Source: Siphonodentalium dalli
Taxonomy: Eukaryota > Mollusca > Scaphopoda > Gadilida > Siphonodentaliidae
Direction: 5' to 3'
NCBI GenBank assembly: GCA_032622095.1
Contig: CP136068.1
Span: 47,922,443-47,986,442 of the forward strand
Length of the DNA stretch: 64,000 bases
Program-made: the position numbers and the translations under genes
In this document: one piece after another, positions 22,281-36,500 of the stretch
How positions within the stretch are numbered: the stretch's first letter is position 1
Layout of the letters: the number at the start of each line of letters is the position of its first letter
The notes under the pieces: generated by a model
The model's database searches: none
Seen by the model: only the letters and a program-made list of their open reading frames with translations
Told to the model about the DNA's origin: nothing

Positions 22281-24276
22281 TTGTAGGAGGCTAGACGTTA
22301 TTGAATGCACTTTTTTTCATTTCTGCTTTCCACACACTTGACCACAAGTTAGGTTTTCACTGGGAATGAAATAGGGCGGGGAAATACGTTATTTAATATT
22401 TAATAGATGTTATAATCTACAAACGTTTTCTTATTCAGAGGACATCAAGCCTGACTATCGGTATATCGTGTATATTTTGACAAAGCCGAGCCAAATTCTG
22501 TAGACACACATGTAATAACATAATATGAAAAAATATCCGTGCATGTTCGTTTTAATTCACGACCCGTCAACCTTCATTTCAAATTCCTTCAGAACGTGAT
22601 ATAATGAAACATAGCACAGCTCAATTTCCTATACAACTCACCGGTGTTATTTCAACACTTTCTAGAATACGCAAATATGTAACCTATTGTACAATGTATG
22701 TATAATGTGATTTCTTTGTTAAAGTGACATAAAAGTCCTATGAGCCAAATGTTAACCATACATAATGTCACTATAATATGAATACAAAGCCCAAAAAAAG
22801 AAGTCGCAACGTAATACAATACACATCATTGTATGATCTGTGTATGCCATATTAGAGAATTAATCAGACGAAACGCTTTGCATTATCTTGGTTAGAGGCA
22901 ATATATAAGTCCTTGTCCCAACAAGAAGTGGCGATGAAACGTTGACAAAATAAAACCAAACGAATACACGCAAAACATACACAAAAACGATATGACCGCA
23001 GTGGATAGCAGGATGATAAAAACTCCGTAATCTTAATTCATTGCTTTTTTTTGACGCAACGTGAAGGAGGCAAGCTTATTTCTTTCGAACCCTGACACGG
23101 TTCTGCAAGTTCGCTAAACAAGAAAAAACAACAATATATACTCATTTTATGTACAAGGAACTAACTTCGTTCAGTCCCACGATTTTTTACTTTATTGTCA
23201 TATATATATGTTATTTTTGCTTGCTTCTGTATTAAGTTGAGAGAAATAACTAGAAGTCCTCTCGAAAATACTTACGAGAAGGAGTTGCATATACTAGTTC
23301 ATAAATATTTATTTAGTTTTGCAATTATATGAGGCTAATTATAAAAGAAAGTCGCAATGTAGTTTTCCCGACCGACCGCATGTCCTGGTGTAAATAAGCG
23401 GCTGTCTCATTAATACCTCTGAGTACATAACTAGTTGTCAGGGGAGGTAATACCGGTCATCGACGATAACTCTGCTAGTCGCAAACGGTCTATTGCCTAT
23501 ATGGACTACATGTATATGTTGTTTACCCAAATCAATCACTCGAACCGACACGACTAATACTGTTCTGATTGAGCTCAGTCATCGCTATCAAAACCGCCAC
23601 GTTCTCACGACCGAAATCACGGCAGCAATTAAATATCATGGGACAGTTACATGTTCCTGATATTTTCCTGCAGCTATTTTCTTGCAGCTGCATGTGAACG
23701 TACCATAAAAGCGAACTCGAAGCCTAAAACGTCAAATATCCCAATGAGGCAACAACTTGTACAGCTATATTTCATCGTATTTCTCCCCAAATAAATGTGT
23801 CAAATTACGGGATTCTAAAGTTGGTTAACTTTTTGTTTATCAAATGCGTTCAATAGGAAATATTATGACCCAACCCTGGAAAAACGGGAGCCGGAAATTA
23901 AAGAACGCATTGATCGAATCGTGAGCACATTTATCATATCTGTTGGGACTTTACACAAACTTTAACGCAACTTCAATCGTCCATGAAATTTAAAAAGTAC
24001 ATACACCGATTACCAAAAGTTATATAATTTTAGTGTGACAAATGGTCATGCAAATTCTATCATTAATTGTTTTATTCTTGAGCTGAAACCAAATACTAAA
24101 GGATCAATTGATGCATTTCGCGCTGATTTTAAATTCCGACACGAATTTCGCATGCAGAAGCATACATACCCATATGTAATTCAGGAGCCATAGATCGCAA
24201 GTTTGCTATCGATTGCTTAGTGGTGTTAATTTCTGATGCAAGCTTATTCTCTATAGTTTCAACACATTTATCTGAT
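22281..24276. other. Downstream sequence of the aldehyde oxidase-like gene, no recognised feature
   Basis: AT-rich, no open frame of note on either strand, no repeat or RNA gene recognised. Confidence 0.4.
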
Positions 24277-24282
24277 TTTATT
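24277..24282 (-). terminator. Poly(A) signal AATAAA of the aldehyde oxidase-like gene
   Basis: The minus strand reads AATAAA here, 129 bases after the TGA at 24411-24413, followed by a T- and G-containing stretch. It is the nearest canonical signal after the stop seen by eye, so it is the best candidate for the mRNA 3' end. No transcript evidence. Confidence 0.55.
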
Positions 24283-24410
24283 TTATGTTTTCGTCGACCT
24301 AACTGATCTCATCTCCCAAAGAGAGTAGACAACGTGGTGCAAATGATCCATGTTCCTTTCTACTCTCGATATAGCACCCTGGTAATATTGTGGTCCGGCT
24401 ATAACTCAAA

Positions 24411-24502
24411 TCATAGCATCCTTTTCGACGATGGTCCAAATGTGAACTGGTTGTAGTCAACCGAACTGTTAGTCTGAACTGCGTCAATTGTTGCTGGTGC
24501 AT
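24411..24502 (-). CDS. Aldehyde oxidase-like gene, last exon
   Basis: Joined to exon 23 it gives [11 protein letters not shown], the usual LxxPATPExI motif near the family C-terminus, then ends FGPSSKRML and TGA. Acceptor TTTCAG, phase 1 in. A canonical AATAAA signal lies 129 bases further on. Confidence 0.92.
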
Positions 24503-27500
24503 CTGAAAGGCAAGGCGTGTCATGCATTACAATGCGAGCCGATTTCTCTTACACACCATATATTATACTAATAAACAACATATATTATACTATTTAAACA
24601 CCATATATTATACTAATTAAACACCATGTATTATACTATTTAAGTCTAACTTTAAGAATAGCGTACGTCGGGTTTTATTACTGACGGGATAATATGGTTT
24701 ATATATCGATCACTTATATTCAGGAAATCAAATGTCAATTCAATACATAATTACATTGGTATTTTCAACAATGTTCAAATGTGACTTGGATACATGTACA
24801 TGCTAATTAAGGTCGTACATGCGCATGGAATGGTTTCGATTAAATACAAAAGTAGGTGATGAAAACCAGATCGAAAAGTGCTTACCCAGCTTGAAGTAAG
24901 CGGCTGACCCCAAAGCGTCTTTGCGCGCAGACGACATCGCATGTTTCAGCGCGAAGAGAACTGAGCAACTCATGGTCAATGGTGGCTCCCCAACAGCTGA
25001 AACCATACATAGGAAAATTATAACGACTGGTCCAAAGAATGTGTAATATAATTTATGATATTAACACACAGAAACTCGTGATCAATTGCTCAACTGCCAA
25101 TTGCGACATGCGCTTCATATCCCAACAACACACACAAAACGAACGAGGTCACATGTAATAATCGATCGATAATTAACAGGCTGAACATTGGGCTAAGTTA
25201 TAGTTCTGCATGGGGTAATATCTGCTGACATATTTTGGGGGAAAAATAACAGAGCTGAGTTTTAGAAAATACTAAGAATATCTGTATAAATATTATTATT
25301 ATTATTATCTGTTTCTCTATTATTTTTCTCTCCAGTGGAGGTCAGTAAGATTTCATTGTATGCTCGGTGAACTACTAAGTCACAATTATTCTGTATTGTC
25401 TTGATTGATGTGAATTTTCGCAGAATGGGGGACGTTCCCAAGATGGCTACTTTCTGGATTTCATATTTATTGAGAGAAGCTGATATTTCCTCTATCCATC
25501 TGCCCAGTCTTTTACTGATTGCTCAGGTAGCCCTTATAACTACTGGTATGATAGATGTGTTGAGTCCCCACATGCGATTCACCTCTATTTGCAATTAAAA
25601 TATTTCGTGATTTTTTCTGCCTCTCATTTACAAGTTCCAATGCGCTGAAATCACTATTTCCTGGGCCATATCACGACTGTGTCGGTTTTTGCCGGGAAGA
25701 GATACCACACAGAGGGTTAGTTTCACCTGGACATCACTCCACGGCGTGTAGAAGCCACCGACCACAGGAAAGCAACTGACAAACGTACCCAGATATACAA
25801 ATATGGTTACGCTTCATGTGCGGGTGTCTCATTTAAGATGCATATAACGCTTGTAAGCAAACACGTATGTCGGTTGGTTGCTTAGGGTTTATCGTTTATG
25901 TGGAGGTAAGACCACGCATATGGTTAATTTCATAGGGAAATAACTCTACGGCGTGTATAAATCACCGATCCCACGAATATAACTTAAACACTTGCCCAGA
26001 TACATGAATATGGTTATCATCCTTTTCTTTGGATCACAACGTAATGTACATGTATCAGAATAATTATATATATCACATGAAACCACTAATATATCATTAA
26101 AATGCCATTACATATTTATGTCACTAGTAATGAATAGGCGCGTGCTTTCCGGGTGGAATTTGGCATCACGACTACAAAATCAGGAGGATTGATACTATTT
26201 AGGAAAGCCGCACATGACACCAACACAAGACAATGCAATATGATTGCTTTGTTCATTAAAGTTAAACTATTGTCCAACTTCGTTGCAATAACGACAATAG
26301 ACACAAAACAAATACTAGTAGGCAAATTGGGGGACTACGTTTCAGTCGCCAGCTATGAGCGCGCAATATGGTCTATACGGTTGTGATGCGTCTCAGCCAA
26401 CGATGTAAATGTGTACATTTTGCAACTTCTTTTATGGATTTGGATTTGTTAAAAATGCATAAAGCTATAGTTTGTTAATGTGATATACAACATCTTCAAG
26501 TCTTTATGTTGGGAAATATGATTTTATGAAACGAGTTTGATAAATTTTATTCAAAACTCGTCTACGACTATTTGTGAATCAAATGTATCAAACTGTTTCC
26601 TCTATATATAAATACACATCTCACTTTTGGAGCTCAGGACCCCCACCGGGATTGGAGCGTCTTTTAGGAACGTGACTCTGAAATCTATTGGGATGTCCTT
26701 GCTCGTGGGAGGATAGTAATTCTGAAAAAAAAAATAAGCTTGACAAATAACTACACGTACTCTATATTGTGAAACGACTAATGTGAATAGGCTATTGTTC
26801 TGTATTCTGAGTATATAATGATTAACTAAATATGAAATAGTACGGCCTCCAATTGGGTTTTTGCAGCTCCAGTCTCCCAGATACATGTACGACAGTTTCC
26901 GTGCAGTAGTATTACAATATACATATATATATATACGTGATGTCGAACGGGGTCGAGATCTGGCCGATTATTAGTTAAGGGGATGAAAAGCCGAACAGAG
27001 CACTACTTTTCGCAAAAATCGGACAAGTATAGAAGTCAAAGCGCCTCGCGAGCTTATGCGACAGGCCGAGCTATATTTACAGGGGTCTCCTTTGATATAT
27101 TTATTTTTACCAGTACCCCGTTACTTCCATTCTTCTCTGATGGTCGAGGAATTTGGGGCTTCGTTGTGTTTTCATCTCAATAATATCGGCCAGATCTCGA
27201 CCCCGTATACGACATCACGTTCTGACATCGTATTCGCAACTAAACAACTCACACAATTCGCACGGTTTTCCTATTTAACAGAAATGTTGTAATATTGCGA
27301 TATGTGGTATGCTATTATAAATATCCAAACTAACCTCTTTTGTTTGTGTAATTTGCGAAAGCCCATTAATATGGACTGACCTCTTAGCACGTACGCAATA
27401 AAACAATTAAACAACATATTGTTGTTATGTCAGTACATCCGCCCGATGTCGGTTCATGTTATAACTTGAACAGCAATGCTCTGATTTCAGTGACATTTTG

Positions 27501-30500
27501 TATGGATGAGGACATTCAAATATAGTGTGCAATCGTTTTGTTTGGATTTTCCATTCCAGAGTTATACCTCTTTATTTATCTGGAAATATTGGCTTTTTGG
27601 GCCGTCCGATGCCTGTTCATGTCACAACTTGAACAGTAGAGTCATAACTCAGCCCAAGGTGGTAGCACAGTCTTAAATATGCACATTTTCTCGTGAGGCA
27701 ATTCCACTTATTAAATGATAGCATGCACAGTATTTATATCAATTAATTCGATTATTAATTCGCACGCACGGATTATTATTATGTGCGCACGGGTTATACA
27801 AAATATATTTGCCATTTCAACTCCCGGGCTCCATATTAGCCCTGCTCATTGTTTGGAAAATATAACAACATATCTCATATAACTGATTCTCTAAGAAATG
27901 TGGTGAAAGTAGACCTGAAGTATAAGTCAGCATACTTCTCGTTTATGTATGGGGCATCCAATAATACCACCATGCACAGGAATTTTTCAAGATAAATCCA
28001 ACCATTGCATTATCCTTTAAAGCCGTATCGCCAAAATTCTCGAACATCTCAACGGGGATATACACTATTGCACACTGTGTCATCAAACTCCCATTCTAAT
28101 GTCATTAGAGTATTTCCTTAAATTTGTCATTAAACATTCATTGAAATTGTTATTATAATTCCATCAAAATTCTCTTTAAAAAGACCGCAGATTAATGGCC
28201 TACAAATTAATTATTTTATTTTTTAATAGTGAATTGCTCAATAATGTAGCAGTGTAATTGGACAAATTAATTAAGATAAGGATGACATTGACGACCATAT
28301 GAAGGTCCGACATACATTAAGGCTCATTACACAGAAATTCAAAGCAAAATATATAATATCATTAATTCATTAACTACTGACAGTAAAATTGTTTAACGAT
28401 ACCAGTTATGGGTAAATGAATGCTACCAAAGTCTGAATATTTAATTCGTCGCGTGGGCTTTTATGAAATTGATGCCACCAAACGTTACTATGGTATCACC
28501 GTTGATGACATAATTTTCAGTAGGAAAATGCCGGATCTGGTCAACTGGCATGTTTCCAGATAACCCATTCAAGACCTGCACCAAACCCGTTATTTATACA
28601 CTTTATATAAATTAATGTTTTATTCAAGAGCAGTTGGAAAAAACACAAAAAATCACAAAGCAAGAAATACACGAAACATCGAAAATAAGTCAAGAGAGTT
28701 TCACTTAACATCATTACAAGATTTGGCAAATCAGATTTATATCTGTTTCGTTTTGATGGTAAAAATATCGACTAATTTTATTTGATAAGTTATTACCATT
28801 TGAAGATAAGGGGCCTACATGTATGTCCCGCGAAAATAATGTGTTTGGGCGAATTTGTTTAAGGAGTCCATATCAGGGAAAACATTGATTTCAGCTTTCC
28901 GCATGTTCTCATTGGTGAGCCAGCTATCAAGATATTATTTTGAAATTTGCCAAGTTATCTTTTAGATAACACAAAATGTGCATACCACTGTCAAAAAGCA
29001 TTGGACACGACAAAATTCAAAGTTGACACCTTTTTTTGTCTGAACTGTATCGCATCTACCAGGTATTCAGAAATCATATTGAACAGTATTCAAGTTAATA
29101 CCTAGACAATCGATGGGGGGGGGGGTATTACACAATTCAAAACACGCATTTTTTACCTCATGCAAATGTTTACTAAAAACATTTGTTGGTCATATCTGAC
29201 ATTTTGTAGCAGATTAAAACATATCTACACAATACCATATTTGTGTGATTAGGCTTTAATGAGGATGACATTAAGCTATGACATGTTGCATACGGGGCGG
29301 TGACAAACATCCTTCCCTACATTCTTCTGCAAGAAGCTTCGAGAAATGTAAAAGAGAAATAAATAAACTTGTCCTTGTGTAACTAAGACATTTAACTCGT
29401 TTGGGACTTGATTCTTTTGAGAAAACATTACTCACAGACGAGATTGTTTGCAGAAATGCTCACTTTTATATAATTTTATAGAAATTTATGCGTTTATTCA
29501 ATGTTGGGTCAGACCATTTGCAATGGCAGAATTCTCCGCGTGATAACTCATACGATATGAGTGATCATCCGTAATCTAGAAATTTTCTAGAAATTTCGGG
29601 TAGATACCACCAAATTGCGACCGGTTACCATAGCAACATATTTTCGGAAATGTATGCGTTTGGGGCTGTAATTTCGCTATATGACGATACCTTTGCGACA
29701 TTTTGAATCAAATATAAATTATTTCCAAAGTTAAATGATCCAGGAATATTTTGCCAACATCTGGAACTAGCCTTGCTAAAAAAAATCACCCATCACCGAC
29801 AGAGGGCGCCATTCAAAATGGCCGCCAAACCCCCGTTTTCTAACGTTAAAATGCTTATTTTCATATCATTTTATAGCACTGTATGCGTTAATTTAATGCT
29901 GGGTCAGACCATTTGCCATGACAGAATTCTCCACGTGACAGCTGATAATATATGGGTGATCATCCGTATTTTATAAATCTTCCAAAAAAAATTGTTTGGG
30001 TAGATACCACCAAATTGCGACTGGTTGACATGGCAACCGATTTTCGGAAAATTATGCGTTTGGGGGCGGTAATTTCCCTATACGAGATGTCTGCGTGCGA
30101 CATTTTTAATCAAATGTAATTAATTTCCCAAATAAATGGATCCAGGAATATACTTAAATTGCTCTCGCTTCTTGTTCCTTCTGCTGAAGGGATCAAAATT
30201 CACCTGCCATGGTGATTGAGAAGCAAATAAATTGTCTACGCGTCTACGACTTAGGCTACTGGGCGCCGCCATTTTGGAACAATGACGTCACGAATCACGG
30301 CACGCGACCCCAACGTGACGCCAAAAATAGGTTACATCTTCATGGACCCCTCACTGAGTGACCGGCCTATATTATAAAAGATTCATTCGCTGATAACAAG
30401 TGCATGAAGTGGGAAACGGATATATCCGTTTCCCGTCCTGTAGGTAATGTTTTGGGAAACGGATATATCCGTTTCCCGTCCTAAACGAGTTAAGCATAAA

Positions 30501-33500
30501 TCGATGTGTATATGCAAAAAGAACGAACAACTGTCTCAAACGTTAATGTGACAACCAATGGCTAGACCATAACTGTTATCAGTGCATCAAGCTAATCAGT
30601 GAATCAGTAATATGACTTTGTGGTTTGGGTTGAACATATTAGTTAATAGTCATTTTCAACTTTCCAAGAAAATGAAGGTTGAAGTTTTCAGACAACATTT
30701 CTCCTAATGTTGACAAAGCATGACGTATTGTTGTATTTTGCCCAATGAAAACTGACATTAGCTGTCCATTGAACCACATATGTTTTCTGTTTACTCCATC
30801 GTTTTCTTTTAAAAAGCAATAACTTGTTTGTAGATACGATCTTTTGCGAACGCCAACGACGATTGGTTTCCGTGCTATAAGGAAGTTGTGCTAATAAATA
30901 CAGATTAAGCTAAATATGGTGGCAATCGCATGTGTCTATGAACTAAAACGTTCCTATTCTACATTATGAATATTCACTCATATGCATCATCATACAGAAA
31001 TTTGTGGAACAATCATAAAATTAAAATCACCAAATGACCACGTGACTAACATGGAGATACGACCATATAGCACACATTTGAGAGTTTACAAACACAAAAC
31101 AGAAGACACGTGGACAACATGAAGCGTCCGATTGGCTGCTGTTGGACATACCGTACGACCTTATAGCACGAATAATAGTGAAGATCGCTGGAGATACGAT
31201 ATTTGTGTCACTGGTTTGTGAGAATATTTGCCATCCATTGCAAAAACAGTTTGGCCCATCGGATTGGATTTTGTTCACGATTCGAATGATATCAAATACT
31301 CATTTCCCGCCAAAATGGAGTTACGACTTTATAGCACTGATGCGACGTAGTAAAGATTTATGAACTTGGGCAAATATTGAAATGTTTTCCTCTAGTGAAA
31401 TGTGGTTAGAGCCTTCCAGCAATGTGTTTGTTTCGACGATTCTCTTCATTTCTGTAAAACACACATATCTATTTGCCTCATATGACAATAATGAATTCGA
31501 CGGAAGTAGGCTACATTTATATTTCGCCACAAATACACACATTGGAAAAGGTGATTGCGATGTAGGTCATAATTCAAGTTGTTGCAGCCTGGCGGTAGTC
31601 AACAGTGATCAACATGTGCCTGGCTTTGTTGTGCGCACGCACATTCGTAACATCTCACATGAGAAAAACCATAGGCTAATCAGAACAGTGAACTATTGTC
31701 TATGTATCGTTGATTATACATGTATGTTGATGTACTATACATGTATGCATCGGTAAATATAACAGTAAATAGTTTTCTTTGGTTATATATATCTGAAGAA
31801 AATATGCATTGGTAACCTCAGTGATACCCTTAACAGGAGTGATAATTTTATAAATTGGAAAACACCCTCATAACCCAGATTATCTCGCTACATTGTACGT
31901 TCGCAATAATTGGGCTAAAGCATATCCATTAATTCCAGTAGCTCGCAGCTTACCCACGTCCTGTTTGTGAGGAGCGCCCCGGACGTCTGATCGTCGTCGT
32001 ATATAATCTTCTCTGTGAGGAAGTAACCAAGACCCATAACGAAAGCTCCCTCAGCTTGGCCGATATCAATCTCAGGACTCATGCTGGAAAACAAGTTAAT
32101 ATACACGAGAACATATGTTACACACATCAATGGGAGGTCACATGATACTTGGTAATTCACATTAAATATCAGCTAGTCCAATGGCATGGTATCCGTGATT
32201 TAAGTTGCACAGATTTAATGTCCGCGCATCATTACGGTGTGCTAATTTAAATTCCCGAGGCAGTTTTGAGGTCGGTTTTCTACAGTTATTTGAAAGTGAA
32301 TAATTAATTGAAACATTCAATTGAAGAGTAAATTGACTTACTATTATTAAATCGAATAATTAATTGAAGAACTCAACTGAAGAGCAATTGTAATAATGTA
32401 TGTACTAGTATTAAATCGAATAGTTAATTGACGAATTCAACTAAAGAGGGAATTGATGTACTGTACTAGTATTCAATTAAAGCGTTAATCGAAGCATTCA
32501 ATTGAAGGGTAAATTGATGTTCAAGTGTTCAGTTACATAGTCAATTTAAGTAGCAGGTGTTGAATACATTGCAGAAAGCTCCGTTACATGTGCTTATGAG
32601 ATACTGGCCAACATAATTACAGCATGTCCACATGAAGAATAATATCGGTGCCATTCCATTCAATATACCTTATTGTGGAAATGTGCAGAATAAATATACC
32701 ACCTTACCTTTTGCCACAGTCAAGCAGGATGTCGACCCGGGTAATCTGGTGTTCGCCAGTAAGGACATCCAACTCCACCTCCGTTGCTGTCACTCCGTAT
32801 GAATTATATTGGTATAAGTTCGTTGTGTCCGGATATACCCTACAGTCAAAATTGTGCATTGGGACCATATTGTTCAAAAGTATTTTATCAAATGCATGTA
32901 TTGAATTGACTGATACAATGGAGTTCAGTACTTGGGCCGGACAATAGCATTTTAGGATAATACCTAAAACTATATTCAACATGCACAACTTTGACCCTTT
33001 CAGTGCGAGGGGCCGATCCCCCTTTCAGTACCAGGGGCTGATCTCCCTGTAAAATCGGCCCTAAAAAAATAGATTTTTTTGGGTTGAATTTGTTTTGGGT
33101 ATGCTTAAGCATGCTATAGCGAATTTAAAAACAAACTGGATAAAACCTTAGGGGCATGTTATAACTCAAAACTATCACCATGTATTCATAGTAATAATTT
33201 TGATGCCCATGAAAAACGTAAGATTCCCTGGCACTAAACCTACATAATAAGTCTTGCACTGAAAGAGTTAAAGAATATAAGAAAATATTATTAAAATTGT
33301 AAAAAAAAAATTAAAATATTATAAATAATGATGAATAATTGTTAGGCCAATGCATTCTCTTATATATGCGAGGCAACCTATGGTCGACTCGCATATATAA
33401 GAGAATGCATTGGCACAGGGTATATGGGTTGATACAAAAATCGGACCTGGCACTGAAAGGGTTAATAAAGTCCATGTGGCTAACAGTCGAATAAACTCAA

Positions 33501-36500
33501 AAGCCAGTTTCACCAGGGGGTGGATGTTGTCATCCCATATATATTATGTATGTGAATTGCATAACGAACACGTGTCCCAAACCAATGCGCGCTCTTATAT
33601 ACAGATTAAGAGTAAAGTTCATGACTGTCTCTATTTTGATACCGTGTGTGTAATATTTCAGTCTGTTTTCGTTTATTTTAACAATGCGCGAAATAAGTTC
33701 ATATTAGCATTATTTGAAAGCTGAAATACGCTATATATGGGCCTAAACTATGGTTATTTACAACCGTATATGGGACTTTTCAATATGAAATAAGCCGATT
33801 AACCTAATCACAACATAATTATGCATCACCTATCATCAAACAGTCAAGACAGATCACACAATGGAGATCAGCCGAATCCACTTTTGCAATTTCCACAATG
33901 AACATAAAATCAAGTATCATATAATATACTATTATAAGTATTTGGTATAATTATTTGAGTCGGAATTAATAGCATTAGACCAATCTCAAACAATCCTGTG
34001 ATGCATGTCTGTATTTGCATACCAATATCTAGCGCTGAGGTCCACTCCAGCGATATAACATTTCTGTATTAATTTGGCCCATCCGAGCAGTGGATACTGC
34101 TTTCTTATCGGTCCAATAGCATTATTCAGGATCTGACAACACTGAACCGTGCCCTGGAAAATCATACATATCTCCCATGAATTGCTGATAGTAAAATGGA
34201 GGCAAACTACTGCGTCAACAGATAACATTATGTGTCACGGTTTTGTTACTGTGTAGGGGATCGATTAGGTGTTGGAAAAATTGATTGATGGCTCTCCGTG
34301 GTGACATGTCGGACACTGTTGGTATTTATCCCTCCTTACATGAAGTATGAATGCATATTGACTTGAACAAAAGGCGAGATATATGAATGTGTTCGCGATA
34401 CTCTGCGTTGACGAGAGTGAGAGAGAGAGATGCTTATTGAGAAATCAGATAACTAAGCTCCATTGTGCAGCCTTTTCACCAATTCCTAAATTGGTTAACA
34501 AAATAAATCGAAGCACTTAAAATGGCTGCGTAGAACGTCTCACTCAACGAATGGATGTCATGTTGGTACATGTATTTGTTCATCCTTACATGGTACACAT
34601 TACATATCATGTTCGGCTATGCAAAGGCATCGTTGTTCGTAGCTATAACTGTATAATGTAATCGATGCAAATCCTTTTAGTTATATTTTTTGGAACAAAC
34701 AAACAAGCACCTTTTTATTATTATGTTTTGAACTAGTTTATCTTGCATACATTGGTTTGAAAAACTAAAATACCAAAAAAATATCAACATTTAATATAGT
34801 TTTGCCAAAAGTCAAAAGTGTTGCTGTTTTATTTACGAAATGGTATATATGTGGACAATTTAACCAATGATTATGGGTGTGCAATTTCACTGAGAAAAAC
34901 ATGTTCTATGGTGTTGTTTACTTACGTCACAGCACAGTTCAGATGTGATACTTGCGCCAGTCCATTGTCCATTTGCGGCAGTGACCGTGTTGGTGGGTCG
35001 GACGCTGACCATATCTAACGATAAGCCGAGCTCATAGGCGCAGACCTGTGCAACCTGCGGCCAATGAGAAAATAAAATGTCAGATGTGATATGATGGCGT
35101 GTATTTCTGATAACCTTTGAAAAATAATACAATGATAAGCTATGTATTGCGCCGCTCGAACAATACTACGATGATATGCTATGTATGGCGCTGCTTGAAC
35201 AATAATACAATGATATGCTATGTATGGCGCTGCTTGAACAATAATACGATGGTATGCTATGTATGGCGCTGCTCGAACAATAATACGATGATATGCTATG
35301 TATGGCGCTGCTCGAACAATAATACGATGGTATGCTATGTATGGCGCTGCTCGAACAATAATACGATGATATGCTATGTATGGCGCTGCTTGAACAATAA
35401 TACAATGATATGCTATGTATGGATCTGCTTGAACAATAATACGATGATATGCTACGTATGGCGCTGCTTGAACAATAATAAGATGATATGCTATGTATGG
35501 CGCTGCTCGAACAATAATACAATGATATGCTATGTATGGCGCTGCTTGAACAATAATACGATGATATGCTATGTGTGGCGCTGCTCGAACAATAATAAGA
35601 TGATATGCTATGTGTGGCGCTGCTCGAATAATAATACGATGATATGCTATGTATGGAGCTGCTTGAACAATAATACGATGATATGCTATGGATGGCTCTG
35701 CTTGAACAATAATACGATGATATGCTATGTATGGCTCTGCTTGAACAATAATAAGATGATATGCTACGTATGGCGCTGCTTGAATAATAATACGATGATA
35801 TGCTATGTATGGCGCTGCTGGAACAATAATAAGATGATATGCTATGTATGGAGCTGATCGAACAATAATACGATGATATGCTATCTATGGCGCTGCTTGA
35901 ACAATAATACGATGATATGCTATGTATGGCGCTGCTTGAACAATAATACGATGATATGCTATCTATGGAGCTGCTCGAACAATAATACGATGATATGCTA
36001 TGTATGGAGCTGCTTGAATAATAATACGATGATATGCTATCTATGGCGCTGCTTGAACAATAATACGATGATATGCTATGTATGGCGCTGCTTGAACAAT
36101 AATACGATGATATGCTATCTATGGAGCTGCTTGAACAATAATACGATGATATGCTATGTATGGAGCTGCTTGAATAATAATACGATGATATGCTATCTAT
36201 GGCGCTGCTTGAACAATAATACGATGATATGCTATGTATGGAGCTGCTTGAACAATAATACAATGATATGCTATCTATGGCGCTGCTTGAACAATAATAC
36301 GATGATATGCCATCTATGGCGCTGCTTGAACAATAATACGATGATATGCTATCTATGGAGCTGCTTGAACAATAATACAATGATATGCTATCTATGGCGC
36401 TGCTCGAACAATAATACGATGATATGCTATGTATGGCGCTGCTTGAACAATAATACGATGATATGCTATGTATGACGCTGCTCGAACAATAATAAGATGA

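Noticed and set aside
31142-31756. Short frames in the intron between exons 21 and 22 as an extra exon
   Set aside because: Exons 21 and 22 join directly in phase within a conserved family stretch, leaving no room for another exon.
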